From Diplolepis rosae (Eukaryota; Arthropoda; Insecta; Hymenoptera; Diplolepididae), in assembly GCA_030998225.1 (NCBI GenBank), contig JAPYXD010000711.1:744001-808000 (forward strand): a DNA stretch of 64,000 nt. The letters are read 5' to 3'. A program made the translations under genes and the position numbers. The first letter of the stretch is position 1. Every line of letters starts with the position of its first letter. The notes beneath the pieces are model-generated. The model had not been told where the DNA came from and ran no database searches. It saw only the letters and a list, made by a program, of their open reading frames with translations. Shown here in pieces: positions 32,930-43,372 of the stretch.

Positions 32930-35600
32930 GACCGACGCGGTGTTCGTTTGAGTGGAGGTGGCGGGGGTACGTGTGTACAGCTGCTACTTCTCTCCAAACG
33001 ATCCTTTCGAGATTTCCGAGACCCAGATCCTCCTCCTTGAGGAAAGTCTCAGAGAGGCTAGGGGGCAGTCCCTTATCACGGGCGACTTTAATAGTATGTC
33101 GCCCGAGTGGGGCGAAGCCCGCCTGGACAGGAGGGGAATCTTGGTCGGCGAGAAAGCCTCTAGGAATGACCTGATTGTATTAAATCGGGGCAGGGATTTC
33201 ACGTTCAGACGAGGAGCGGGGCGGTCGATTATTGACCTTACGTTTGCCGCGCTCCGTCTTACCCCAAGGGTAGCCAACTGGTGCGTCCTCCAGGTAATAA
33301 TCTTCAGTGACCACCAGTGCATTGAGTTTAGCATCCGGGTTCGGAGTCACCCGGTGAATACGGGAAGGGGCGGCAAACGAAGGAGCCCCTCCTGGAACAC
33401 AAGACGACTCAGCAAAGACAAGCTATAAAAACATCTTGAGGAAACCAGGCTCATAGATGAGCTTGTTTGGGCTAAGTCTGCTGGGTCGTTGGAAGACAAC
33501 GTGCGGGCGGCGAGGCGGAAAGTGGACGCAGCATGTGATCGCTCGATGCCTCGACGAGGGCACGGTCGTACGAGGGACTCAATATACTGGTGGAACGGCC
33601 AGTTGTCTGTCCTGAGTCGGGAATGCTTACAACGCGGCGGAGATTCACCCGCTCAGAGGGTGACTCTCCGCTGCGCGAGGCACGGAAAAACGCACAATCA
33701 GCTCTGAGGGAAGGCATTAAGAAAAGCCGACTTCAGTGCTGGAAAGACTTGATCGGTGAGGTCGAGAAGGACCCATGGGGTCTCGACTTCAAAATAGTCA
33801 CCAAGAGATTGGCGACTAGAAGAAAGACCCCGGGCCTGGATAATACCGATCGAGTCAAGTATATCGTGCGAAGCCTGTTTCCGCATGTAGAGCCGTTCCA
33901 AAGACAGGACCGAAGCTCCTGCCTGGTCGGTCGCGAAGAACTCTTCACTCTGGAAGAACTAAAAAGAGTGGGTGGAAGGCTCAAGGCAAACACAGCGCCG
34001 GGGATCGACGGGTTGCCGAACGAGATCCTCAAAGAGGTGATCGGGGCATATCCGGAGATCCTCCTAGAAGCCTTCAACTTCTGTCTTCGGGATGGGAGGT
34101 TCTTCGCAGATTGGAAGAAGCAGAGGTTTGTCCTGCTGAAGAAGGGCAACAAACCTCTAGGGGTTGCCTCGTCGTATAGACCAATATGCTTATTGGATAC
34201 GATGGGGAAGCTTCTGGAGGAGTTGATGCTACAACGACTTCAGGCTCTCTTGTTCGGGGAGAACGGGCTCTCGGAAAACCAGTTCGGATTCAGGAAAGGC
34301 AGGTCCACTGTGGACGCCATCCAAGCTGTGGTTAACATCGCCACAAATGCAAGAAAAGGAGCTGGTACGCGTAAGGGATTCTGTGCGTTGATTATCATTG
34401 ATATGCGCAACGCGTTTAATACCGCGAGATGGGACATCTGCATCGAGGCGATGACGCGGAAAAAGGTTCCAGACTACCTGTTGCGAATGATAGATGACTA
34501 TCTGAGCGACAGGTGGGTGATTTACGAGGGCGACAAATGGTCTCTTCAAGAAGAGATGACATGTTGCGCTCCTCAAGGGTCGTGGGCGGGTCCACTCGTT
34601 TAGAACGTCATGTACGATGACTTTCTGCGCATGGACCTACCTGCTGGAACGAGCATCGTTGGCTTCGCGGATGACGCACTTGTCGTGTGCGCCGCTGACG
34701 ACGTCAGAATCCTAGAGCTGAGGATCAATGAAAGTCTGTGGCGAGCAAAGCGCTGGTTGGATGGCAGAGGCCTTAATATGGTCCCTGAGAAAACCGAGGC
34801 TTTGCTCGTTACGGACAGGAGATCCTTCCAATATCCAAGGATCGTTCTCGTAGAGCATGCAGTCGAGTGGAAAACAAGCATTAATTACCTGAGGGTGCAG
34901 CTGGATCGTAGGCTTAGCTTTGGCGAACACCTAAAGATCGTAGCTCCCAAAGCCATCCAATGTGGAGCGAACTTGGGCCGGCATTGCCAAATATTGGTGG
35001 ACCCGGGGAAGCGAAAAGAAGATTGGTGGCGAGCGTGGTCCATTTGAAGCTGCTTTATGCAGCTCCGGTCTGGGCCAATGCCTTGCAAAACCATGCTATC
35101 CAGAAGAAGCTGTTCTCGGCGCAGAGACTTGTGAGAATAGTTTGCTCGCGCAAAGGAGGCCATCCGCAAGGATGGAAGGCGTAGACTCGCCGAGAAATGG
35201 CAGATTAGATGACATGGTGAGCAGACAGGGAGATGGACCTACCGCCTGATCCTGGAGGCCGCCACCTGGCTAAACAGAAAGCACGGGGAAGTCGGCTTTT
35301 ACTTGGCGCAAGCGCTCTCGGGCCATGACTGTTTTAACGCGTGCGTGAGGCGCTTTACGAAGAGAGACGACGTGACGTGTTGCTACTGCGATTTCCCGGT
35401 GGATAACGCAGAGCGTGCAATCTTCGTCTGCGCAAAATGGGGTGTTGCTAGGGAGGCCCTGGGTCAGGCGGTGGGTTCCGAACTCACTCCCGATACGATG
35501 GTGCCTCTCATGCTTCAGTCTGAACAGTTCTGGACGCTCATTGAGTAATTCATCACACTTGCGATAAAGACGAGAGAACTTGATGGGCGTCGAGAGCGGA
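32930..35600 (+). pseudogene. LINE B ORF2: endonuclease, reverse transcriptase, C-terminal knuckle
   Basis: Domains run in order. The apurinic-type endonuclease has lost its N-terminal strand and catalytic glutamate region but keeps LITGDFNSMSPEWG (near 33075-33120) and SDHQ (near 33307). The reverse transcriptase has APGIDGLPNEIL, SYRPICLLDTMGKLLE, FGFRKGRSTVDA, DMRNAFNTARW and APQGSWAGPL. A TAG at 34603 replaces the usual tryptophan just before NVMYDDFLRM, and the catalytic FADD follows at 34667-34678. The C-terminal motif CCYCDFPVDNAERAIFVC is at about 35380. A further TAA is at 33426 and there are frameshifts near 33600 and 35040. It is dead but well preserved. Confidence 0.88.
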
Positions 35601-36599
35601 ACAACGGGGAGGGCCAGTAGAAAACACATCGGGGCCTGCACCCGCGGTCCCGCGTCTCGGGTAGACTTGGCTGTCCGCGTCGTTCGGGGGAGGAATCTGT
35701 TTGTTTCTCCCCTGGGTGACGCGGCTAGTCGGTTTGCCTAGTGGGCGTGTGGCCGCGGATGGAAGTTCCGAGCGAACGGATGACGGAAGAGTCGTACGCG
35801 AGTTTAATGGAACTAACCACCAGTGAAGTTTAAAGCCGGAAGGCGGTTCCGCGAGTGGTGTATTGGTGTGAGATGTTACATCCCGGTGACATTAAATTTT
35901 AAAATTTTAATTATTGCCCCTGCATATGAGCAATACGTAATACACAAGCGTAAATAAGTACTAAATACTCTTTAAATTTAGTCTTATGGTAATTACTACC
36001 TGGACCGGGTAACTGTTCTATGGAGGTAAACTAATGCCCTACCTCACATGGATAAATCGGCTCGACACTTGGTAAGAAGTGATAAAGAAGAGCATCGGTC
36101 GGTCCATATGGTAATTACCCGCAAGGTAATTAGTCAGTGAATCATGCCACGCGTCGATAATATAGTGATGCAGCGCTAGTGACCTGACGAGATAGTAACA
36201 GGTTACTGGCACGGCGCCACTAACATTGACTAATTACTGCTTTAATTAATAATTAATATACCATCCCTGTTAGTATTTAAGCATACAATTATTACTTATA
36301 TTGATAAAAATAATTTATTAATTAATCTTAAACCAGCCACAAATAAGAAAACATGTTATCACAAATATTGATTGATTGATTATAGAAAATCAATCAATCA
36401 ATCAATTATAGGCTGTAACACATAAAATATAAGCTACAACTAGGTAGATGCAGATATTCTTAATCATACCTGGCTTTACCTGTTGATTAGAAATAAGAAT
36501 AGGTAAGAGAGAGAATAGAAGGGATATAAAATCCAAATTGCAGATCAACATTGACTAATAGTAATAGACCGTGGTGGGAGAAAACATAGATCTTTGATC

Positions 36600-36683
36600 G
36601 AACGTGACTTTATACAGAATTGCGCCGAACGTGACTTTATACAAATTTGCACGGCGCGTGACTTTATTCAATTTTGCGCGATC
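36600..36683 (+). promoter_or_regulatory. Three ~27 bp direct repeats upstream of the LTR promoter
   Basis: The motif CGTGACTTTATACA or CGTGACTTTATTCA occurs three times at ~27 bp spacing, 40-120 bp upstream of the TATA box, each followed by AATTTGC or a close variant. This looks like a set of transcription-factor binding sites (enhancer-like). It is repeated in the 3' LTR at about 51624-51707. Confidence 0.6.
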
Positions 36684-36716
36684 CACTCCCGCTGCAGTCA
36701 CTATTGGAAGATCAAA

Positions 36717-36760
36717 TAATATATATACCCCAGATTCACCACTGGAGGTTTGTCATTAAG
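36717..36760 (+). promoter_or_regulatory. LTR TATA box and initiator region
   Basis: ATAATATATATACC at 36717-36730 is a clear TATA-like stretch. An initiator-like TCATTAAG (36753-36760) lies about 27 bp downstream, the expected distance. This would put the U3/R border at about 36755. The same arrangement is preserved in the degraded LTR at 8297. The start site is inferred, not shown. Confidence 0.55.
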
Positions 36761-36825
36761 TTCCGAACAGTTGTACGGTTGTTAGGTCTGGACCGGTAAT
36801 TCAACGTCGTGAGCAGACCCTTCGA

Positions 36826-36840
36826 TAAACGTAAGTCTCA
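36826..36840 (+). promoter_or_regulatory. 5' splice donor in the LTR leader
   Basis: ATAAAC followed by GTAAGTCT (donor GT at 36831) is a strong consensus donor placed ~75 nt after the inferred start. It would allow spliced subgenomic mRNAs such as env. It is conserved in the 3' LTR (51856) and in the old LTR relic (about 8416). Confidence 0.55.
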
Positions 36841-37774
36841 TTGGATTTCTATGAGCAACTCAACATTCGGTACTTGGTAAATAAAATCCTTGGTCCTTAA
36901 GTGGTGCAAGTCCGGAAACCGAAGTGCTAGATAGTTCCTTTGGATTACGTGCATCGTCGTATTTAGTAGTGTCGGTTAATAGTGATTTATTTCTGAAATC
37001 GGGACGAACTAACCCATCTTGTTAACAAGTGCATGTTTGATTCATTTCTCGTGTACTCAACAAGATACGTAAGCGGATAATTGATCACATCAGTTGCTGG
37101 TGGACTTGCATCCCTTACACCATACCTCCTGCAAAATTTATCGTTTTTTTGCTACCTCACGGAGACTCAAACGAAACCCAACTATCCTGCAAGGATTTGT
37201 GCGCGTTGACTTGCAATAATAGGAGTAATAAACGAGAATTCTCTCTTTTGCCCTCTAATTTAAGAGGTAGACAAGTAAGTTATATAAATATAATTAAGCA
37301 TCTCAAAACTTATTATATTAACTATAACGCTAAATGTGGAGCGTGAGTTGTATACCTAGGCATCTCGAAAACTAGTATATTAGCGTAAAACGTCCACAAT
37401 CAACTGCGGAAGTTACTTATATAGGCATCTCAAAACCTGTATATTTGGCTTATAACCGCATAAAACTCATAACATTGCCTTCTCATCTTGAGAAATAGTA
37501 TAAGTTACCAACTAAGTATCATTTTATGAAAACTTGTGCAACAACTTATTTATTTATAATAAATTACCTTATATATTCGTAAATTCAGTGTTTTATTATC
37601 ATTGTGAACAACTCAGGGCCCATAGACCTGACAAGTGACAACGTACCCACAAACAAAAATAAATTATCAGGCCTTACCAACCTGATATAATCAGCTAATC
37701 TCCTCCCTTACATCCAAAAATCTAACCTAGACGTGGCTTTTGCTCGGGACGTAACAGCTGATTTGGTGGCAGCG

Positions 37775-38883
37775 CACAGTGGTCCAAAGTCAAGAAAAGC
37801 TGACCAAAAGTCAAAAAATGAAATAAAAAATTTGAAAGTTTCGAGAATGTATAATTGTAAGGGGGCCTATTCTACATCTTATAGTGCATGGAAACTTAAG
37901 TAGCTCATCTACTCCCCCTTGTGGGTCATTCACAATCCAGCCTTACTGGAGCGTATCTCGGCACGCTACATCTGTTCAAAATATTCTACTAGTTATTCAG
38001 TGCGATAAAACGTGATCGGAGTGTTTGTTCGCAAATCGGCGAGATGGAGGTGGATCCTGACGGAATGTAGAATAATTTCATGCTTGGAAATTCTAAATTA
38101 TGATACTTTTCGAAACATAAAAATGACGTTAAATAACCACCTGTACAATATCAATATTTATCGATCTGTCTTCTGAAAATCATGTAAATAGTTGTCATCC
38201 CGAAAGATCTCATGCTGTTGTAACATTCCTGGTTCAGATATTGCTATAACAAACAGTAATCTTCATAATTTTCTTGCGACTTTCTGCGACTTTGGATGTG
38301 GCACGACATTTCGTCGTACCCTAAGAAGCTAAATTTTCCCTAAATCTTACGGTTTTTCACTTAAGTGGTCTGCCGTTTTCAATCCTTTATTTTGTTTTTT
38401 ATAAATTTGACAACAGATTTGTAATCAGTGACCTAAAAAACCAAAGTAAACTAAATTTCACCTATATCTAATGATCTTTTACATATCTGACCCGCCATTT
38501 TAGATTCGCCATTTTGTTTTTTCAAAATTTGACTTCAGTTTTGTAATCAGCCACCTTAAAAACTAAAGGAAATTAAATTTTGCCTAAATCTGATAATTTT
38601 TTACATAAGTGACCCGCCATTTTGGATCCGCCATTTTTTTTTTTTAATTTGACTTCGTTTTTGTAATCAGACACCTTAAAAACTAAAGGAAACTAAATTT
38701 TGTATAAATCTAATAATTTATTACAAAACTCATCCGCCATTTTAGATCCGCCATTTTGGTTTTTGGAAGTTGAACTTCATTTTCATAATCAGCGACCTTG
38801 GAAACCCCTATCCCCAAAATTTTATTGAAATGAATCGACACCTTCATATTTTGGCCAAAGTTTTTTGACTTTGGACCACTGTG
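37775..38883. mobile_element. Transib-like non-autonomous element (1109 bp) inside the primer binding site
   Basis: Perfect 19 bp terminal inverted repeats, CACAGTGGTCCAAAGTCAA at 37775-37793 and its complement at 38865-38883, flanked by the 5 bp direct repeat CAGCG on both sides (37770-37774, 38884-38888). A terminus starting CACWRTG and a 5 bp G+C-rich target duplication are the marks of Transib elements. The first seven bases are identical to the V(D)J recombination heptamer, whose enzyme descends from a Transib-like source. There is no transposase. The last 500 bp are tandem repeats. Confidence 0.75.
38340..38860 (+). repeat. Tandem repeats (~120 bp unit, about four copies) inside the Transib-like element
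   Basis: The block CCGCCATTTTAGATCCGCC recurs at about 38492, 38614 and 38734 (spacings 122 and 120 bp). Each is preceded by ATAA/GATC-type T-rich sequence and followed by TTTGTAATCAG and CCTTAAAAACTAAAGGAAA. A diverged first copy lies near 38340-38460. Non-coding. Confidence 0.85.
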
Positions 38884-38897
38884 CAGCGGTGTGATTG

Positions 38898-40519
38898 TCA
38901 CTTTTGTTGTCACAATTGATAATAATTTAAAAATTATTTAATCGAAGCTAATCAAAATCATATGTGCAATTATTTCGATTAAAAATTGTGCATAAATAAA
39001 AGCTTCGAAATTTAGGAATTTTCAAAATTATAAGTTTAGTAGAAATAATTAGATAAGATATTTCTACTCGTCAAAATTTAAATATTCGGAATTAAATCTT
39101 AAAATAAATTATTTTATTTTAAGCGTTGGTATACTTCGTGTGATCACAAGCTCTGCCATCGTCAATAACATCATCGAATTACCCCGAATAAGCCTTGCAT
39201 ACATTCTCTGTAGCAAGATTGTGCAAGTGAAGGGTTTAAAAAGTATAAGAAAAAGTAAAACATCAAATTTTGATTTAAAATAAATTTAAAGTTCAGAAGT
39301 TTTTCTATCTAGAGTTTACGCAGGCAATTGTGTCTTAACAATTACCTGAATAAACTTATAGTATCAAAACATTGAATATTTAAATTCAAAATATTAAAAG
39401 TATCTGAATTTCTGAAAGTACTAAAATTACACAAGGTTTTGAGCTCGAGCCTGGCTTGTTTAATTTCGTACTACTGAAATTTCCCAATTGTTAACTAAGT
39501 TTGAATTTAAGTTTAAAGCAAAACAAGAACAGCACACGAGAGTATAAGTCCTTTTTAGATTCGTTGAACGGTCACCATCGATGACGATCGACTGGGTAAG
39601 GCAAAGTTCGAAGTGCTAGCATTGTAATTGTTTATAACTTTCATTTTAACTTTGTTAACTAACGGAATATTTTTGATTGCAAATATTGTCCAAGAGTCTT
39701 TGCTTGAGTCTAGCTTGTCCAATCTTGCATCTCTAAAATTCTGTGACATAAAACAAATTTTTTTTGTTTGTTTATTAACAATAAACATTTTCTGTGATTT
39801 TAAAGATTAATTAAGGGTTTGTGCTTGAGTCTGGCTTAATTAATTTTGTATCACCGAAAACGCAAGTTGTTAATACGCATAACCAAATTATATATTCAAA
39901 TATTGCAAACACTTGCTCAGGAATTCGCGGTCGCGGCTGGCCTGACCCGCCTTATATCACTGAAAACATATAATCCAAGGTTAAACGCTGCAGCGACTGC
40001 GCGCGCTACAGCAAGAATTTGCAGTGCAGTAATAGCTAGAACAAATCATTGACAATAACAGTTCAAAATTAGTATTACCGCATTCATTTAACAATAAACA
40101 ATTACAGACGAATAAATAATGAAATTTAGCAATAAATAAAATTTTCTAAATTAACAATTAAAAATAAAATTCAAGGATTATAGTATATAATAATAATTGA
40201 ATTATAATACTTTTTTAAATATAAATTCAACACTTTGAACAGATTCTCATACAAAAACAATAAAAAAAAAATCAATTTCAATACTATAACAGCTGGTTTG
40301 CTAGCAGCAATCAAAATTCATACGGTCAAGGAACCTAGGAAGAAGAATTAAGGTCTACAGAATAGTTTATCAAAATTTAAAAAATCAAAATATTCTGAAT
40401 TTTGCTCACAAAAGGACAAAATTCAGGGACAATTATATAAAATATTATTATCCGGAATAAGTTGAAAAATTAAGATCGGTAAATTACAATAAAAATAAGA
40501 ATATAGAGATAAAAATTGT
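38898..40519 (+). other. Leader region of the 17 kb element, no gag found
   Basis: Very AT-rich, with no reading frame that looks like gag or a nucleocapsid. A ~45 bp motif recurs four times (39436, 39697, 39817, 39912): GCTTGAGTCTGGCTT, a T-rich gap, then TATCACTGAAA or a variant. The absence of gag here is the main structural gap of the element. Either it was deleted or it has diverged beyond recognition. Confidence 0.5.
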
Positions 40520-40867
40520 ATGGCACATAAAAACTCACATATAGTGTTTAAACACGATTCAAATACTATAGTTTCTGTCTATTCCGACTTATTAAAAGAC
40601 AAAGTAGGCGACTTTCTATACGACCCAAATTTAACAATTAATCTATCCCAGAAGGAAAAACTAACCTCTTTCAACAATATCAATCATCTCAAAATTTACA
40701 TTATTCACAACGCCACCCTTACAACAAGTGGTGTAGTAAAAATTCCCATATTAAAGCAAGAAATCGAATTCAACATTATAAATCGAGAAATAGGTACAGG
40801 CATATCCGGAGTAATTGGAAAGTCATTTGCAACTCTTTTCAAAATAAATATTCCGGACAAAGTCTAA
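40520..40867 (+). pseudogene. Probable pol N-terminus, protease-like region
   Basis: A frame of 115 codons. Its second half (FNIINREIGTGISGVIGKSF) resembles the strand-turn-strand and final G-I-I/L-G-x-D/S-F element of a gypsy-type aspartic protease. The catalytic D-T/S-G triad is not visible in the upstream part, so either it is lost or the assignment is wrong. The position, directly before RT, is where the protease belongs. Confidence 0.45.
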
Positions 40868-41259
40868 ATATTTCTTAGAAAAATTACAATACTGGAAATA
40901 AAAATAGGTATAATTATAATAATTAAAAACAATAAGCATTTTATATAGGGCAACTTAATTTTGGAAGGACTAATTTCTGGTTTCAAAAACAAATTTTGAC
41001 ATTACCCTGGCAATGTAATTAATTTATTGATTTTTAATGAATAATAATTAATAATTAATAATAATTAATGTAATTAATTAAATTAATTTTTGAAAAAGAC
41101 AGTTTTTTTTAGTAATAATTGAAATTGAGTATCAGGTATTAAATTCAATATAATTTCACACACAAGGAGCATTCGAAAGTCCCGTTTTCTGGAAAAACTA
41201 TATTATAACGGATTGCATTTAACTTGCCGAATAACTAAAAATAAATCAATAACCTATAC

Positions 41260-41965
41260 CGTTCATAGACAATGAATCTAGAGTAGCGTTAGAGAATACC
41301 ACAGATTACAAAGGACCTCTACTAGGACCAATCAAGGTAAGAGCCAGGACTCGACGAGCTATCCCAATAGCAATGATAAATTCAGAATTAAAAGAAGGGT
41401 AATTTGTCATGTATTTGCTATTAACACCACAGATGATGACCTCGAAATAGAAATACCCCGCAAGAAATCATCCCCTTTGAATATTACAAATTTCCAGGAG
41501 AAGATTTCGACGAATACTCCAACGACGAAGATTATTCACCCCCCAGTAAATAAGGCTGAAGAGGTGATAAAACACCTTCGACTAGATCATTTAAACCCCG
41601 AGGAAAAGGAACACGTACTAGAAATAATTAGAGACTTTCCTGATAATTTTTATCTTCCAGGAGAATCCCTAACCCCCACTCATTTAGTACGGCACAGAAT
41701 TCACACCTTGGACGACGTACCTATTGACACCAGACCATACTGATTTTCACCCTCTCAAAGGGAAGAAGTTGAGAGAGTAATACAAAAAATGAAGACAGAA
41801 GGAGCAATTTAAACCTCAAAATCTCCTTATAACTCACCCCTACTGATTATACCCAAAAAGATAGACGCCACAGGAAAGCAGAAATGGAGAATAGTAATTG
41901 ACTTTCGGCTTGTAAACGAGAAAACAATTGGGGATGCATACCAATTGCCAAATATTGCAGATATA
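41260..41965 (+). pseudogene. Gypsy pol: region before RT and first part of RT
   Basis: Readable in pieces: an upstream block (KGPLLGPIKVRARTRRA), then HLNPEEKEHVLEIIRDFPDNF, HRIHTLDDVPIDTRPY, REEVERVIQKM, SPYNSPLLIIPKK and WRIVIDFRLVNEKT. These are the fingers and first palm strand of a gypsy RT, including the D-x-R-x-V/L-N block. TGA at 41741 and TAA at 41811 interrupt, and there is a frameshift near 41400. The reading ends at a microsatellite, before the catalytic Y-x-D-D region. Confidence 0.85.
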
Positions 41966-42058
41966 ATATACAACATATATATATATGTATATAATATATA
42001 TATATATATTATATATATATGTATACATATATATATAATATATAACAATATATTCACT
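41966..42058. repeat. AT microsatellite replacing the RT core and RNase H
   Basis: About 90 bp of alternating A and T (TATATATA runs with a few G) sit exactly where the RT catalytic centre, thumb and RNase H should be. The flanking protein is RT N-terminus on one side and pre-integrase on the other, so the microsatellite marks a deletion of roughly 1.5 kb or more. Confidence 0.85.
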
Positions 42059-42059
42059 C

Positions 42060-43331
42060 ATAGTTAAACAAAACCATTTTGATGAAATAAACGAAGAATA
42101 CGTTAGAGTAGCCGTACATAATTTGAGAATAGCTTTAGAAAAGGAAAATATTTCGGGATTTCGCATTTCAAAACATGCAGATTTTAGTGACATATTACCA
42201 AAAGGAAAATTGCGCGAGATACTAACTCAAGAATTCACTAATTCAAAAATAGAAATAACGATATGTTATGGCAACGTAAATATACCTCCAGAGGAGTTAC
42301 GTACTCAAATTATTTCTGAAAATCATGAGAGTAAAATTGGGGGTCACAAAGCCATAAATAAAACGTATCGAAGAATTAGAGTAAGATACATGTGGCCAGG
42401 ACTAAAAGATCAAGTTACTGAATTTGTCAGAACATGTGACATTTGCCAGAAACAAAAAATTGTACGGGCAAAAATTCACGAACCCATGTTAATCACCGAT
42501 ACACCCCTCGACACCTTCGACAAAGTATCCTTAGACACAGTAGGAAAATTTCCTACCACCCCTGACGGTAATAAACATATTCTCACTATGCAGGACAATT
42601 TATCTAAATACTGCATAGCCGTCCCCATACCGGATATTTCGGCAACTACTATCGCTCATGCAATAGCAAAACACTTATTCTCACAATACGGAGCCCCGAG
42701 AGCCATACTCACAGACAGGGGAGGAAGTTTCATCAATAATTTACTCAGAAAATTATCAAAAATTTTCGGGGTAAAACAAGTTACCACCTCTGGATATAGA
42801 CCGCAATCAAACGGATCCCTGGAAAGGAGCCATGCCGTATTGATGGATTACATAAGGACGTATGCAGAAACCTACGACGATTGGGATCAACTTCTACCCT
42901 TCGCGATGTTTACATACAACACCTCGATACATGAAGCCACTAAATTTACACCCTTCGAAATAGTATTTGGTAAAACCGCACGCACCCCCAGTTCATTTCC
43001 AGACCCCGAAAAATTAGAAACCTACGGAACCTATCTGCAGGAATTGATATTAAGACTATCAGAAATTAAATTAATAGCAGCAAAAAGTTTGATCACCGCG
43101 AAGGAACACTCAAAAGAAAATTATGACCGAAAGATAAGGCCATTTTTAGGAAATGTAGGAGATCAAGTATACGTCCAAAGGGAAGTTAAAACGCACGGGA
43201 TATTGGATAGTAAATATCATGGCCCCTACACCCTCATAAAAATATTAGACAAAATCAACGCCATCTTGGAAAAACCCGACGGAAAAATATTCCAGAAACA
43301 TTTTAATAAACTTAAGTTAGCACACAACTAA
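42060..43331 (+). CDS. Integrase (C-terminal part of gypsy pol), open
   Basis: Open from a few codons after the microsatellite (first ATG 42123, 402 codons) to TAA at 43329. In ATG numbering, the zinc-binding HHCC module has H68, H75, C105 and C108. The catalytic triad is D138 (SLDTVG), D198 (LTDRGGSF) and E234 (SLERSH), with 35 residues between the last two, as in DD35E integrases. A C-terminal domain with GDQVYVQRE and YHGPYTLIKIL follows. The enzyme would join the element cDNA to host DNA in the nucleus. In a live element this would be the end of a Pol polyprotein, so the ATG is not the natural start. It is free of stops, unlike the RT before it. Confidence 0.9.
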   Translation: MVKQNHFDEINEEYVRVAVHNLRIALEKENISGFRISKHADFSDILPKGKLREILTQEFTNSKIEITICYGNVNIPPEELRTQIISENHESKIGGHKAINKTYRRIRVRYMWPGLKDQVTEFVRTCDICQKQKIVRAKIHEPMLITDTPLDTFDKVSLDTVGKFPTTPDGNKHILTMQDNLSKYCIAVPIPDISATTIAHAIAKHLFSQYGAPRAILTDRGGSFINNLLRKLSKIFGVKQVTTSGYRPQSNGSLERSHAVLMDYIRTYAETYDDWDQLLPFAMFTYNTSIHEATKFTPFEIVFGKTARTPSSFPDPEKLETYGTYLQELILRLSEIKLIAAKSLITAKEHSKENYDRKIRPFLGNVGDQVYVQREVKTHGILDSKYHGPYTLIKILDKINAILEKPDGKIFQKHFNKLKLAHN

Positions 43332-43372
43332 AATTCAAAATTACTAACCCAATTTTCTTTTACAAGAAAGTC

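Larger units (their letters stand above)
32561..35873 (+). mobile_element. R1-clade LINE B: 5'-truncated copy
   Basis: ORF1 zinc knuckles are followed by endonuclease, reverse transcriptase, C-terminal knuckle and a G+C-rich 3' UTR (35560-35873) in the order expected for an R1-clade non-LTR retrotransposon. The 5' half of ORF1 is missing at the junction with LINE A. The gypsy element inserted at 35873/35874 near the end of the 3' UTR. There is no sign that it sits in rDNA. Confidence 0.85.
35874..37756 (+). repeat. 5' LTR (1883 bp)
   Basis: TGTTAC at the start and GTAACA at the end form the short inverted repeat of LTRs. It contains a perfect 14 bp hairpin of TTGATTGATTGATT-type sequence at about 36367-36405, three promoter-region direct repeats, a TATA box and a downstream splice donor. 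It differs from the 3' LTR by scattered substitutions and by lacking one 131 bp internal duplication. Nearly 1.9 kb is unusually long for insect gypsy LTRs. Confidence 0.95.
37764..38897 (+). promoter_or_regulatory. tRNA-Leu-type primer binding site, split by an insertion
   Basis: Eight bases after the 5' LTR end comes TGGTGGCAGCG (37764-37774). Removing the inserted MITE and its duplicated 5 bp joins this to GTGTGATTG (38889-38897). A site TGGTGGCAGCGGTGGGATT is the complement of the 3' end of many eukaryotic tRNA-Leu species; this copy differs at one position. Reverse transcription of the genomic RNA would prime here. As it stands the site is interrupted by 1.1 kb. Confidence 0.7.

Noticed and set aside
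37149..37346. 65-codon frame in both LTRs
   Set aside because: Present because the LTRs are repeats. It lies downstream of the inferred start in non-coding R-U5 sequence and is disrupted in the older LTR relic.
38898..40060. Gag reading frame in the retroelement leader
   Set aside because: Only short frames without capsid or nucleocapsid features. The 68-codon frame at 39846 overlaps the repeated leader motif.
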